Counted from the stretch's first letter, positions 1-7,989 are shown. The stretch: 64,000 nt of DNA from DASUCS01 sp041166385 (GCA_041166385.1 JBEEFW010000106.1:1-64000), one strand, 5' to 3'. Numbers and translations: made by a program. Notes: generated from the letters alone by a model not told the origin.

Positions 1-902
1 ACGATTTCATCTGCGGCCTCGACCTCGTCCCCGAAGCCGAATTCCTCGTTCGGCTCGAGTATCGGGCCGAGTACAACGCCGAACCGGCCGACCTGTCGAT
101 GCTGTTCATCGCGCAACAGAACGAGGGAGAAGATCCCGGACCGGCAGGCGTCGAGACCATGCGCATCCACGGCGGTAACAGCCGGCTCACCGCGGCGATG
201 GCCAAGGCGCTCGGCGACCGCATTCGGCTGTCGTGTCCGGTCATGACGATCGACCACGACGACGACGGCGTTGTCATCAATGCGGCGAGCGACGCGATCG
301 ACGGCAGCTACGTCGTGCTGGCGGCACCGCCGCCCCCGATGCGCAACATTGCGTTCAAGCCCGCGCTCGAGCCGGCCGCGGCCGCGATGATCTCGCAACT
401 CGAGCTCGGTCCGGCGGCGAAGGTCGTCACTGAGTACGACACTCGGTTCTGGACATCGATCACTCCCAGCGGGTCGACGTTGAGCGATCTGCCGTTCCAC
501 GTCGCGTGGGCAGCCACCGACAGCTACGACTCGCGCGGCGGGTTGCTCTCGCAGTTCATCACGGGCGACGGCGCGGTGACGGCCGCCACGCTCGACGACG
601 ACGAGCGGATCGCGACGTTCGGCGCCATGCTCGACGAGGTCTATCCCGAGGGCGTGGCGTGCCGGACGGGACGGCACGCGACGATCGCCTGGCCCAACGA
701 GCCGTACACGGGCGGCGGGTACGCCATCTTCCGGCCGGGTCAGATGGTGCCGTTCTGGCCGGTGCTGCGCGACGGAGTGGGACGCATCAGGTTCGCCGGC
801 GAGCACACGGAAGTGCTGATCGGCTACATGGAGAGCGCGATCCGCAGCGGTCATCGCATCGCTTCCGAGATCGTGGACGAGACCGCTACGGTTCGCGCGT
901 GA
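1..902 (+). CDS. Flavin-dependent amine oxidase, 5'-truncated by the window edge
   Basis: C-terminal part of an FAD-linked amine oxidase of the monoamine oxidase / phytoene desaturase superfamily. The frame is open to the window edge, so at least 300 residues are visible and the N-terminal dinucleotide-binding motif lies outside. The diagnostic part is the C-terminal FAD-contact region, FAGEHTEVLIGYMESAIRSG, typical of amine oxidases, preceded by a GGGYAIFRPGQ stretch. The expected reaction is oxidative deamination of an amine, but the substrate cannot be read from the sequence. The stop overlaps the GTG of the next gene by 4 nt, implying coupled translation. An internal ATG at position 99 is not the true start because coding-like sequence continues upstream. 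Confidence 0.85.
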   Translation, partial: DFICGLDLVPEAEFLVRLEYRAEYNAEPADLSMLFIAQQNEGEDPGPAGVETMRIHGGNSRLTAAMAKALGDRIRLSCPVMTIDHDDDGVVINAASDAIDGSYVVLAAPPPPMRNIAFKPALEPAAAAMISQLELGPAAKVVTEYDTRFWTSITPSGSTLSDLPFHVAWAATDSYDSRGGLLSQFITGDGAVTAATLDDDERIATFGAMLDEVYPEGVACRTGRHATIAWPNEPYTGGGYAIFRPGQMVPFWPVLRDGVGRIRFAGEHTEVLIGYMESAIRSGHRIASEIVDETATVRA

Positions 903-1375
903 GCTTCGCCGAGCGGATGGCCCGTCTGTCCAACAAGTTCTACGACCGCATGCGTTCCAAGGCGGCCTTCACCATCAGTGCCGACGACGCCGTCGAGCGC
1001 GACTTCGAGCCGCTGCGCGGGCACAAGTACGCGACGCTCGTCACGTTCCGCAAGAGCGGCGAGGCTATGCCGTCGCCGGTCTGGTTCGGGCTCGACGACC
1101 ACGGCCGCGCGTACCTGCACACGATGCTCGACTCCGGCAAGGTCAAGCGCGTCAACAACAACAGCAAGGCGCTGATCGTCGCGTCGACCACGCGCGGCAA
1201 GCCGACCGGCCCGGTGCTCGCGGGCACGGCGCGCGTGTTGCCCGAGGACGAGTGGCCGCACGCCGAAGCCACGCTCGCCGCGGCGTATGGGGTCGGCCGC
1301 AAGATCTATCAACGCACACTCGGCGACGCGGACGACATCGGCACCTACATCGAGGTCAGCCCCGTCAGCAGCTGA
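899..1375 (+). CDS. PPOX-class F420-dependent oxidoreductase family protein
   Basis: A 158-residue split-beta-barrel flavoprotein of the pyridoxamine-phosphate-oxidase-like superfamily, in the actinobacterial subgroup that often binds coenzyme F420. Family features visible are LRGHKYATLVTFRKSGE near residues 37-53, the PSPVWFGLDDHGRAYL strand pair, and the C-terminal IGTYIEVSP. The GTG start sits inside the stop of the amine oxidase (GTGA overlap), so the two are almost certainly co-transcribed and may act on related redox substrates. The start was chosen for this overlap; longer in-frame readings upstream would run antisense-like through the previous gene. F420 rather than FMN use is inferred from family membership, not seen directly. 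Confidence 0.85.
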   Translation: MSFAERMARLSNKFYDRMRSKAAFTISADDAVERDFEPLRGHKYATLVTFRKSGEAMPSPVWFGLDDHGRAYLHTMLDSGKVKRVNNNSKALIVASTTRGKPTGPVLAGTARVLPEDEWPHAEATLAAAYGVGRKIYQRTLGDADDIGTYIEVSPVSS

Positions 1376-1376
1376 G

Positions 1377-1453
1377 TGCCCCCGGTGGGATTCGAACCCA
1401 CACTTGAAGGCGTTTTAAGCGCCTTTCCTCTTGGCCAGTTGGGATACGGGGGC
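1377..1453 (-). tRNA. tRNA-Leu(UAA) with a short, class I variable loop
   Basis: Folding the minus strand by eye gives a 7-bp acceptor stem (GCCCCCG with CGGGGGC, discriminator A), a D arm with a 3-bp stem (TCC/GGA) and a loop containing GG, an anticodon stem AGGCG/CGCCT with loop CTTAAAA (anticodon UAA), a 6-nt variable region TCAAGT, and a perfect T arm (GTGGG, TTCGAAT, CCCAC). The 3' CCA is not encoded. The anticodon, A73 and 3-bp D stem are leucine-like, but bacterial tRNA-Leu normally carries a long variable arm, which is absent. It may be a functional unusual isoacceptor or a tRNA with another identity. Confidence 0.85.
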
Positions 1454-1464
1454 CTACCCCAAAG

Positions 1465-1776
1465 TTAGGCGGCGGCGGTCTCGTCGCCGCCCCCGACTGC
1501 CTCCCAGAGCTTCGCCCGCGTGCGATCTGCCGCCGCGCCCGACAACCCGTTGGCCACGAGCACACCTTCGACCATGTCGGCGACGACGGCGGCCCACGGC
1601 CGACCCCGCACCACGACGGCGATCGTGGCGCCGCCGTCGGAACGTCGTCGGAGCGAGCGGTCGACGCCGCGGAGCCGGGGTGGACTGCGGAAGCCCGGCA
1701 TGCGCAACCCGTTGCGCCTCGCCTCCATGCCGAGCGCGCGCACGGCTTCGGCAAAACGAACGACGGGCGACTCCAC
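1465..1776 (-). CDS. Small hypothetical protein
   Basis: A reading frame of 103 residues from a GTG at 1776, ending just downstream of the tRNA on the same strand. I do not recognise the family. The N-terminal half is arginine-rich with an RSPPRLRGVDRSLRR stretch. The second half, roughly residues 48-95, looks like a folded domain (TIAVVVRGRPWAAVVADMVE). It lies between the tRNA gene and a plus-strand gene starting at 1816, so it is transcribed alone or together with the tRNA. Coding status rests on the coding-like codon pattern and lack of another good frame; the start is uncertain because no strong ribosome-binding site is visible. Confidence 0.55.
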   Translation of the reverse strand: MESPVVRFAEAVRALGMEARRNGLRMPGFRSPPRLRGVDRSLRRRSDGGATIAVVVRGRPWAAVVADMVEGVLVANGLSGAAADRTRAKLWEAVGGGDETAAA

Positions 1777-1815
1777 GGAGACATCATTCCCGCGGGGTGT
1801 GACAGTCTCCCGCCC

Positions 1816-2262
1816 GTGACCGAACCCCTCACCACCGTGAAGCGCTTCTGGGTGACGCTGTACGCCCGCGACTGGGACGGCATCAACGCGTTCTTCACGG
1901 ACGAGTCCGTGTACTACGACGTGCCGACTGGCGGATTGTCCGCCGCCCGCGGCGGCGACCGGATCGAAGCCCGGCTGCGCCTCGGGATCGAGCCCCTGTC
2001 GGACTACAAGCACCACCTCCGCAACATGGCCGCCGAGGGCGACGTCGTGTTCACGGAGCACCAGGAGGACTGGCACTTCCACACGGGCGAGGTGGTCAAG
2101 CTCCCGTTCGTGTCCGTGCAGCACGTCACGGATGGCCACATCACACTGTGGAAGGACTACTGGGACTACAGCACGCTGATGAACGGCGCACCGGCGTGGT
2201 GGCACGAGCGACTCGCCACCGCCGACCTGTGGTGGGTCAGCGAGGTCCCTCCCCTCGACTGA
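1816..2262 (+). CDS. NTF2-like / limonene-epoxide-hydrolase-type protein
   Basis: A 148-residue single-domain protein of the nuclear-transport-factor-2 fold (SnoaL / limonene-1,2-epoxide hydrolase group). It has the typical opening helix TTVKRFWVTLYARDWDGI, the FFTDESVYYDVP segment around residue 28, and the late strands FVSVQHVTDGHITLWKDYWD. Asp and Arg residues that could form an epoxide-hydrolase active site are present, but activity cannot be assigned because many members are non-catalytic. The GTG start gives the expected N-terminus. The gene is followed at once by a strong hairpin that includes its stop codon, so it is probably monocistronic. Confidence 0.8.
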   Translation: MTEPLTTVKRFWVTLYARDWDGINAFFTDESVYYDVPTGGLSAARGGDRIEARLRLGIEPLSDYKHHLRNMAAEGDVVFTEHQEDWHFHTGEVVKLPFVSVQHVTDGHITLWKDYWDYSTLMNGAPAWWHERLATADLWWVSEVPPLD

Positions 2263-2306
2263 AGTGCACGGACATGACGCTTCCGTCATGCGGGTGCACT
2301 TCAGTC
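2257..2306. terminator. Strong stem-loop overlapping the stop of the NTF2-like gene
   Basis: Outer arms GACTGAAGTGCAC (2257-2269) and GTGCACTTCAGTC (2294-2306) are a perfect 13-bp inverted repeat. After a 3x3 internal mismatch the inner arms CATGACG and CGTCATG pair around a 4-nt loop. The stop codon of the upstream gene lies in the left arm. There is no T-tract, so this would be a tract-less terminator or an RNA-stabilising 3' end. Confidence 0.6.
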
Positions 2307-2355
2307 GCCCAGGCGGGTCCGCGGCGATGTCACACCCCTTGCGTACCGTTGGGCG

Positions 2356-3312
2356 GTGGCACTCGCGGCAGCACCGCTCCTGAACCCGGCGCAGCAGGCG
2401 ATGCTCGACGCACTCGGTGCCGGCCGCAACGACCGCCCGACGTTCAGCTCCGATCTCGGCTCCCGCCTCCGGGCCCAGCTCGAGGAGGGCCTTCGGCCGC
2501 TCATCTTGGTACTCGACACGCTCGGCATCGAGAAGCTGTGGGTCAGCAAGCACAAGGTGAGCTCGATCCACGGCTGTGAGGTGCGCTTCCTCGCCGAGGA
2601 CGACCGCGGGTTCGAGGGCTGGACGGTCCCGATGGCCCGCGGCACCATCGCCCACCGAGCCATCGAGCTGTCGATGCACGTGCGTGGCGATCCCGTCCCG
2701 GCCGAGCTCGTCGACCACACGCTGGCGACGCTCACCGAGGGCGAGACCAACAGCATGGCCGACTGGTTGCAGTCGATCTCCGAGTTCGAACGCGCGGATC
2801 TGCGGGGCGCGGCCATCGACAAGGTCAGCGCGTTCCTCGAGATGTGGCCGCCGCTCAAGCCGAGCTGGCGTCCGCGCACGGAGAGCAAGGCGCGCGTCGA
2901 CCTGCTCGACGACCGCATCACGCTGCAGGGCAAGGTCGACCTCACGGTCGGGGTCGCGGAGGGCTCGCGGGCCGGCAAGGTCCTGATCGACCTGAAGACC
3001 GGCGCCTTCAGTCCCGTGCATGTCGACGACCTGCGCTTCTATGCGCTCGTCGAGGCGATCAAAGTCGGTGTGCCGCCGCGTCGCGTGGCCACGCACTACC
3101 TCGAGAGCGGCAACCTCGTGCCCGAAGACGTGTCCGAGGCGTTGCTCGGCTCAGCGGCGGTCCGCGTCATCGACGCGGTCAACCGCTGGCTCGAGTTGCG
3201 GGCCGGGCGCCTCGTCCCGCTGTTGAAGCCGAGCGCGGCGTGCCGCTGGTGTCCCGTCCTCCCGAACTGCGACGGGGGCCGGCAACATCTCGCCACCGTC
3301 GACGAGTGGTGA
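2356..3312 (+). CDS. PD-(D/E)XK nuclease, Cas4/AddB-like Fe-S exonuclease domain
   Basis: A 318-residue RecB-family nuclease domain without a helicase. The PD-(D/E)XK core is visible as the GKVDLTVGV strand (Asp near 197) followed by KVLIDLKTG (Asp and Lys near 212-214), then the QxxY-like helix DDLRFYALVEAIKVG. Four cysteines match the iron-sulfur pattern of Cas4 and AddB: Cys74, then Cys296, Cys299 and Cys305 (CRWCPVLPNC). A DNA-end processing or repair exonuclease is the likely role. No cas genes, helicase or recombinase are nearby, so a CRISPR role is not supported. The last 160 nt overlap the 3' end of the convergent MFS gene. Confidence 0.82.
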   Translation: MALAAAPLLNPAQQAMLDALGAGRNDRPTFSSDLGSRLRAQLEEGLRPLILVLDTLGIEKLWVSKHKVSSIHGCEVRFLAEDDRGFEGWTVPMARGTIAHRAIELSMHVRGDPVPAELVDHTLATLTEGETNSMADWLQSISEFERADLRGAAIDKVSAFLEMWPPLKPSWRPRTESKARVDLLDDRITLQGKVDLTVGVAEGSRAGKVLIDLKTGAFSPVHVDDLRFYALVEAIKVGVPPRRVATHYLESGNLVPEDVSEALLGSAAVRVIDAVNRWLELRAGRLVPLLKPSAACRWCPVLPNCDGGRQHLATVDEW

Positions 3313-4557
3313 CGGCTCGTCCCACGCGGGCCCTTCGTCGTCCATCGCCGCCAGCCGGCCGGTGACCCGGAGGGCGATCACGAGTGCCGCCAGCAACAGC
3401 CCCGCGGTGATCGTGGTCTGACGCGGACCGAACGCCTGGGTGGTCCACCCTTGCACCAACGAGCCGATGGGGATCGCCGCGGTGAACGTCATGAGATACA
3501 GGGCGATCACCTTGCCGCGCATCGCCTCGTCAACCTGCAACTGCACCGTGGTGTTGCTGGTCGACGCGATCGCCAAGTACGCGCCGCCGGCGACGAGCAG
3601 ACAGACGGCGCCGAGCCAGTAGCTCGGCGCTGCCCCGAATGCGGCCAGCGAGAGCGCGTACACGAGGAGGCCGGCTCCGACGACACGCGACCGTGACAGC
3701 CCCGGCGCGCGTCCGGCGATGAGCGGCGCGCCGAGCACGGCACCGATGCCGAGGCACGCGCTGAGCAGTCCGTACATCGTGCCGCTCACACGGAACACGT
3801 CGTCCGCGAACACGACCACGAGCGAGAAGATCGGCGAGCCCAACAGTCCGACCGCGGTGATCAACGTGCAGCACGCCACGATCCCCCGTTTGCCGCGCAC
3901 GTACCGAACCGTGGACGCGAACTCGCGCAGGATGCCGAGCCGCTCGCTCGTGTCGGCCGCTGGTCGCCGGAGGCGGATGCCGACGAGCGCCACCACGACG
4001 ACGCCGTAGGAGATCGCGTTGAGCAGGAACGCCCACCCGGGGCCGAGCCCGCCGAGCACGAAGCCACCGACCGCGGGCCCGATGGCGCGCGCCGCGTTGA
4101 ACTGCGTGGAGTTGAGAATCACGGCGTTGAGCAGGTCCTCCCGCGGGACCAGCTCGCTCACGAACGCCTGCCACGAGGCGATGCCCATCGAGGCAATCGT
4201 GCCGCTGACCGCGACCGTGGCCGTGATCGTCCACGGTGACGTCCACCCGGCGATCCATTCGATCCACAGCGCGAGCGCGACGAGACCGAGCAACGACTGG
4301 TTGACGAGGAGCACGGAACGGCGCGGGAACCGATCCGCCAGCGAGCCCGCCAGCGGAGCGAGGAAGACACCCGGAGCGAACTGCGCGAACGACGAGAAGC
4401 CGACCCAGGCGGCGCTGTGCGTCAAGTGGAAGACGACGAACGGCACCGCCACGTTCTGCAACCACGTGCCGCTGTTCGAGACGAGCGACGACCACCAGAA
4501 GAGCGCAAAGTCTCGGTGCCGCAGCGCGGCTGTCGAGCGGCGCGGACCCGGCGGCAT
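3151..4557 (-). CDS. MFS transporter, EntS-like exporter
   Basis: A 468-residue major facilitator of the MFS_3 / enterobactin-exporter-like group. About twelve hydrophobic segments can be followed, starting at ALRHRDFALFWWSSLVSNSGTWL. The family loop LADRFPRRSVLLVNQ lies between helices 2 and 3, and VPREDLLNAVILNSTQFNAARAIGPAVGG is a standard signature of this group. Small-molecule export by proton antiport is the probable role; the substrate is unknown. The ATG at 4557 gives the usual short N-terminus. The hydrophilic C-terminal tail of about 60 residues runs antisense into the nuclease gene at 2356-3312; both frames look real. It is divergent from the acyltransferase gene with only 30 nt between starts. 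Confidence 0.9.
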   Translation of the reverse strand: MPPGPRRSTAALRHRDFALFWWSSLVSNSGTWLQNVAVPFVVFHLTHSAAWVGFSSFAQFAPGVFLAPLAGSLADRFPRRSVLLVNQSLLGLVALALWIEWIAGWTSPWTITATVAVSGTIASMGIASWQAFVSELVPREDLLNAVILNSTQFNAARAIGPAVGGFVLGGLGPGWAFLLNAISYGVVVVALVGIRLRRPAADTSERLGILREFASTVRYVRGKRGIVACCTLITAVGLLGSPIFSLVVVFADDVFRVSGTMYGLLSACLGIGAVLGAPLIAGRAPGLSRSRVVGAGLLVYALSLAAFGAAPSYWLGAVCLLVAGGAYLAIASTSNTTVQLQVDEAMRGKVIALYLMTFTAAIPIGSLVQGWTTQAFGPRQTTITAGLLLAALVIALRVTGRLAAMDDEGPAWDEPSPLVDGGEMLPAPVAVREDGTPAARRARLQQRDEAPGPQLEPAVDRVDDADRR

Positions 4558-4587
4558 GGTTCCATCCTCGCAGTAGGCTCGCCGTCC

Positions 4588-5472
4588 GTGCCGCCCTCTG
4601 AGCGCAAGACGCAGGTGAAGACCACCACACGTGCGCTCGTGCCCGTGCCGCGGGCCGCGGAAGAGCCGGAACCCCTGGCGGACCCGCGCGAGAGCGACGT
4701 CGACGAGTGGGGCCGCTCCGAGCACATGCGGGAGATCGCCCGCCGCCTGTTCGATCCGATGTACCGGCGGTGGTTCCGGGCGGAGTGGGAAGGGCTCGAG
4801 AAGATCCCCGTCGACGGCGGCGCGCTGCTCGTCGCTAACCACGCCGCCGCCATTCCGTCAGACGCGCCGGTGATCATGCACGGCATCGAGACCGAGCTCG
4901 GCCGGCCGGTCTACGGCCTGGCGGAGTACATCTTCCGCGACCTTCCGGTCGTCGGCACGATGTGGTCGCGCGTCGGGGGCGTCACCGCGCAGCCCGACAA
5001 CGCGTACCGGCTGCTGCGTGAGCAGAAGCAGCTCGTGCTCGTGTTTCCTGAGGGCACCAAGGGCACGTCGAAGAACTACACCGAGCGCTACAACCTGCGC
5101 CGCTTCGGTCGGGGCGGCTTCGTGGAGATCGCGATGCGCGCCGGCGTGCCGATCGTGCCCATCGCCGTGATGGGAGCCGAGGAATCGATGCCGATCGTGT
5201 TCAAGCTGCCGGGCGTGGCGAAGGCACTTGGCATGCCGTACGTGCCGATCACCGCGAACATGATGGTGTTCGGTCCGCTGCTGGGGTCGGTGTTGTACTT
5301 CCCGGCGAAGTTCAAGCTGAAGGTGCTCGATCCGATCTCGTTCGACGTCGCTCCGAACCAGCCGCGCTACTCGCGCAGCAAGGTGATGGACGAGTCGGAG
5401 GGGATCCGCGAGAAGATCCAAGAGGCCCTCTACGAGATGTTGCGCGAGCGGCGCTCCGTCTGGTTCGGCTGA
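4588..5472 (+). CDS. PlsC-type lysophospholipid acyltransferase family protein
   Basis: A 294-residue glycerolipid acyltransferase of the PlsC superfamily. The acceptor motif is NHAAAIPSD (His85 to Asp92), a lengthened NHX6D form seen in actinobacterial members rather than the classical NHX4D. The FPEGTKGT motif near residue 155 and the VPIVPIAVMG strand complete the fold. It should transfer an acyl group to a lysophospholipid or another hydroxyl acceptor at the membrane. It is first in an operon with an epimerase (1-nt TGATG overlap) and a crotonase. In mycobacteria a galE2-type epimerase also sits next to a PlsC protein, so the pair is probably functional. GTG 4588 was chosen; GTG 4615 is possible. 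Confidence 0.85.
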   Translation: MPPSERKTQVKTTTRALVPVPRAAEEPEPLADPRESDVDEWGRSEHMREIARRLFDPMYRRWFRAEWEGLEKIPVDGGALLVANHAAAIPSDAPVIMHGIETELGRPVYGLAEYIFRDLPVVGTMWSRVGGVTAQPDNAYRLLREQKQLVLVFPEGTKGTSKNYTERYNLRRFGRGGFVEIAMRAGVPIVPIAVMGAEESMPIVFKLPGVAKALGMPYVPITANMMVFGPLLGSVLYFPAKFKLKVLDPISFDVAPNQPRYSRSKVMDESEGIREKIQEALYEMLRERRSVWFG

Positions 5473-6512
5473 TGGGTCGACGCGTACTCGTCACCGGATT
5501 GGGCACGTTCTGGGGCGGCCGAGTCGCGCAGGCACTCGAGCGTGAGCCCGAGGTCGAGGTGATCGTCGGTCTCGACCGGGAGGAGCCGACGGTCGAGCTC
5601 GAACGTACGGAGTACGTGCGCAGCGACGAGAACTACTCGATTCTGTCTCGCATCGTGAAGGCCACGAAGGTCGACACGATCGTGCACACGTTCCTCGTCG
5701 TCGATTCCACGACGATGTCGTCGCGCACGATGCACGAGATCAATGTGATCGGCACGATGAACTTGTTCGCCGCCGCGTCCGCGCCGGGCAGCACGGTGCG
5801 CAACGTGGTCGTCAAGTCCTCGACGCTCGTGTACGGGTCGAGCAAGGAAGACCCCACGTGGTTCTCCGAGGAGACGCCACGTACGTCGCCTGCCCACACG
5901 CCCGTCGAGCGCAGCCTGCTCGCGGTCGAGGGCTATGTACGCGACTTCGCCGAGGACAACCCTCACGTGAACGTCACGCTGCTGCGCTTCTCCAACGTGC
6001 TCGGACCCGACATCGTCACACCCGCATCGAAGGCTCTCGAGTTGCCGCTCGTCCCGTCGCTGTTCGGCTTCGATCCGCGCCTGCAATTCGTGCACGAGGA
6101 CGACGTCATCCGCTCGCTCATGTTCGTCCTCGACAACGAAGTGCCCGGCATCTACAACGTCGCCGGCGACGGACAGTTGCCGTGGAGCGAGGTCGCCAAG
6201 ATCTGCGGCAAGCGCACCGTGCCGCTCCCGCCGATCGGGATGGGCATCGCGACCGCACCCCTGCGTCGCGTCGGCGTGGAGCTTCCGCCCGAACTGCTGT
6301 CGTTGCTGAAGTACGGGCGGGGCGTCGACAACCGTCGGTTCAAGCGCACCGGCTTCAACTACCGCTACACGTCGGCCGGAACGATCAAGGCGTTCGTCGA
6401 GGCCCTGCGCTTGCGGCGCACGGTCGGCGACAAGCCTGCGTACCACTACGAGCGCGACGTCGAGCAGTTCTTCCGCCATTCACCCGCTGTCGTGAGGGAT
6501 GTTGACGCATGA
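5472..6512 (+). CDS. NAD-dependent epimerase/dehydratase family protein (GalE2-like), atypical active site
   Basis: A 346-residue extended short-chain dehydrogenase. The N-terminal Rossmann motif is TGLGTFWGGRVAQAL (residues 9-23) and the SSTLVYG strand is present near 118-124. The catalytic Tyr-X3-Lys expected about 25 residues later, where the sequence reads HTPVERSLLAVEGYV, is missing. NAD binding is therefore likely, but normal epimerase chemistry is doubtful. The C-terminal half has YNVAGDGQLPWSEVAK, typical of the family. ATG 5472 overlaps the acyltransferase stop by 1 nt and its own stop overlaps the crotonase start (ATGA), so the three genes form one coupled unit, probably acting on a lipid or glycolipid. 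Confidence 0.85.
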   Translation: MGRRVLVTGLGTFWGGRVAQALEREPEVEVIVGLDREEPTVELERTEYVRSDENYSILSRIVKATKVDTIVHTFLVVDSTTMSSRTMHEINVIGTMNLFAAASAPGSTVRNVVVKSSTLVYGSSKEDPTWFSEETPRTSPAHTPVERSLLAVEGYVRDFAEDNPHVNVTLLRFSNVLGPDIVTPASKALELPLVPSLFGFDPRLQFVHEDDVIRSLMFVLDNEVPGIYNVAGDGQLPWSEVAKICGKRTVPLPPIGMGIATAPLRRVGVELPPELLSLLKYGRGVDNRRFKRTGFNYRYTSAGTIKAFVEALRLRRTVGDKPAYHYERDVEQFFRHSPAVVRDVDA

Positions 6513-7261
6513 GCTTGGTCCGCCATGAGGTCGCTGATGGCGTCGCCATCGTCACGCTCGACGATCCCGAGCGACGCAACGCGCTGAATCTTGAGATGGT
6601 CGACGAGATCGTCGCCACGTTCGACAAGCTCGAAGCCGACGATGGCGTGGGCGCGGTGATCGTCACGGGCGCGCCGCCGGCGTTCTGCGCCGGCGCCGAC
6701 CTGAGCCACCTCGGCGGGTCGCAGCGCGAAGGATTGCGCAGCGTGTACGAGGGGTTCCTGCGCGTCGGGCGCTCGCCGTTGCCGACGCTTGCCGCGGTCA
6801 ACGGTGCGGCCGTCGGAGCGGGGATGAACCTCGCACTGGTGTGTGACGTGCGGATCGCGGCCCGCCGAGCGAAGTTCGACACGCGCTTCCTGCAGCTCGG
6901 GTTGCACCCCGGCGGCGGGCACACGTGGATGTTCCATCGCATCACCGGTCCGCAGGCGGTGTTCGCCACTGTGGTGTTCGGCGAGATCCTCAACGGCGAG
7001 GAAGCCGAGCGCGTCGGCCTGGTGTGGAAGTGCGTCGACGACGATCAGCTGCTCGACGTGGCCCGGGAAATGGCCGGGCGAGCCGCGTCTGCACCCCGCG
7101 AGCTGGTCATCAAGACGAAGGCGTCGATCCGCGACATGGCGACGATCGACAACCACGACGCCGCCGTCGACCGCGAGCTCGAACCGCAACTCTGGTCGGT
7201 CGCGCAGCCCGCATTCCGCGAACGCCTCGCCGCGATGCAAGCCAAGATCAAGAAGTCCTGA
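6509..7261 (+). CDS. Enoyl-CoA hydratase/isomerase (crotonase) family protein
   Basis: A 250-residue crotonase-fold protein. The acyl-CoA binding and oxyanion-hole elements are clear: FCAGADLSHLGG near residue 53 and NGAAVGAGMNLALVCDVRIA near 90-110. At the positions of the two catalytic glutamates of classical enoyl-CoA hydratase I see Phe-Leu (before GLHPGGG) and Thr-Val-Val, so neither glutamate appears conserved. An isomerase, hydrolase or non-hydratase function is more likely than beta-oxidation hydration. It is the third gene of the acyltransferase-epimerase operon, coupled by an ATGA overlap, and is followed by a strong hairpin terminator. Confidence 0.88.
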   Translation: MSLVRHEVADGVAIVTLDDPERRNALNLEMVDEIVATFDKLEADDGVGAVIVTGAPPAFCAGADLSHLGGSQREGLRSVYEGFLRVGRSPLPTLAAVNGAAVGAGMNLALVCDVRIAARRAKFDTRFLQLGLHPGGGHTWMFHRITGPQAVFATVVFGEILNGEEAERVGLVWKCVDDDQLLDVAREMAGRAASAPRELVIKTKASIRDMATIDNHDAAVDRELEPQLWSVAQPAFRERLAAMQAKIKKS

Positions 7262-7266
7262 CGCCC

Positions 7267-7314
7267 AAATCCCACTCAGACATACACATTTCTGTGTATG
7301 TCTGAGTGGGATTT
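7267..7314. terminator. Perfect 22-bp inverted repeat between convergent genes
   Basis: Arms at 7267-7288 and 7293-7314 are perfect reverse complements with a 4-nt loop TTTC. The repeat starts 6 nt after the crotonase stop and ends 10 nt before the stop of the convergent gene at 7324, so it is well placed as a bidirectional terminator. Its AT-rich arms contrast with the GC-rich surroundings, and the A run in one arm gives a short T run on each strand. Confidence 0.78.
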
Positions 7315-7323
7315 CGCTCCGGG

Positions 7324-7977
7324 TCAGGTTTTGCGGTCGATTTCGGCGGCGTAGGCGGTGGCGAACTTGCTGCTGATCTTCCAGTCGGCGTTCGAGCGTG
7401 CCTGCCACTCGCCCATGATCGCCGCCCACCGTCCCGGAGGAGCGCCCCGCGACGCGGCGAACGCGTCCTGGTCGGCGGGCATCACGATGCCGTCCTTCAT
7501 CATCCTCGCGTAGGTCGTGGCCCACTGTTCGAGTGAGACGCCCTCGATCGGTTCGAGCTCGTCGGCGTCGATGCTCGGGAACGGCGCGGTCGGGTCGGAG
7601 CCGGTCGGACTGCGCTTCGCCGCTTCGCGTCGCGCGTCGACCTCGCCTTCGTACGCCTCCGCATCGAACCCGAGCAGTCGTCCACTCGCGGGGTCCACGC
7701 GCACGGGCACCTCGTGCCCTGCGTCGATCTCTCGCCACGCCCGAGTCTGCAGCCAGGTATCGACACGTGTGCCCGGATCGTCGGGCGCATCTGCACGGCG
7801 CAAACTGAGCACGACCTTGCTCCACAACGCGACGTCGGGGTTGAGGATGTCGCTGTTGTCGATGGGAGCACTGACCACCTCGACGACGATCCCGCGCGCC
7901 GGCACACCACCGACGTCGCCGCCGGGCCGCGGGATCGCCTTGGTCAGCATGCCCTTCAGCTTCTTGCCAAGTCCCAT
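7324..7977 (-). CDS. Hypothetical protein
   Basis: A 217-residue soluble protein that I cannot assign to a family. It begins MGLGKKLKGMLTKAIPRPGG, a basic amphipathic N-terminus. Residues 28-95 read like a beta-rich domain (ARGIVVEVVSAPIDNSDIL, then VALWSKVVLSLRRADAP and HEVPVRVDPASGRLLGFD), and the C-terminal third is helical and tryptophan-containing (EQWATTYARMMKDG, GRWAAIMGEWQARSN). It ends next to the bidirectional hairpin and lies 12 nt downstream of the mycothiol-enzyme gene on the same strand, so the two may be co-transcribed. Confidence 0.7.
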   Translation of the reverse strand: MGLGKKLKGMLTKAIPRPGGDVGGVPARGIVVEVVSAPIDNSDILNPDVALWSKVVLSLRRADAPDDPGTRVDTWLQTRAWREIDAGHEVPVRVDPASGRLLGFDAEAYEGEVDARREAAKRSPTGSDPTAPFPSIDADELEPIEGVSLEQWATTYARMMKDGIVMPADQDAFAASRGAPPGRWAAIMGEWQARSNADWKISSKFATAYAAEIDRKT

Positions 7978-7989
7978 GGGACCAGATTG

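Noticed and set aside
2356..3312. Cas4 of a CRISPR system
   Set aside because: No cas1, cas2 or effector gene and no repeat array occurs in the window.
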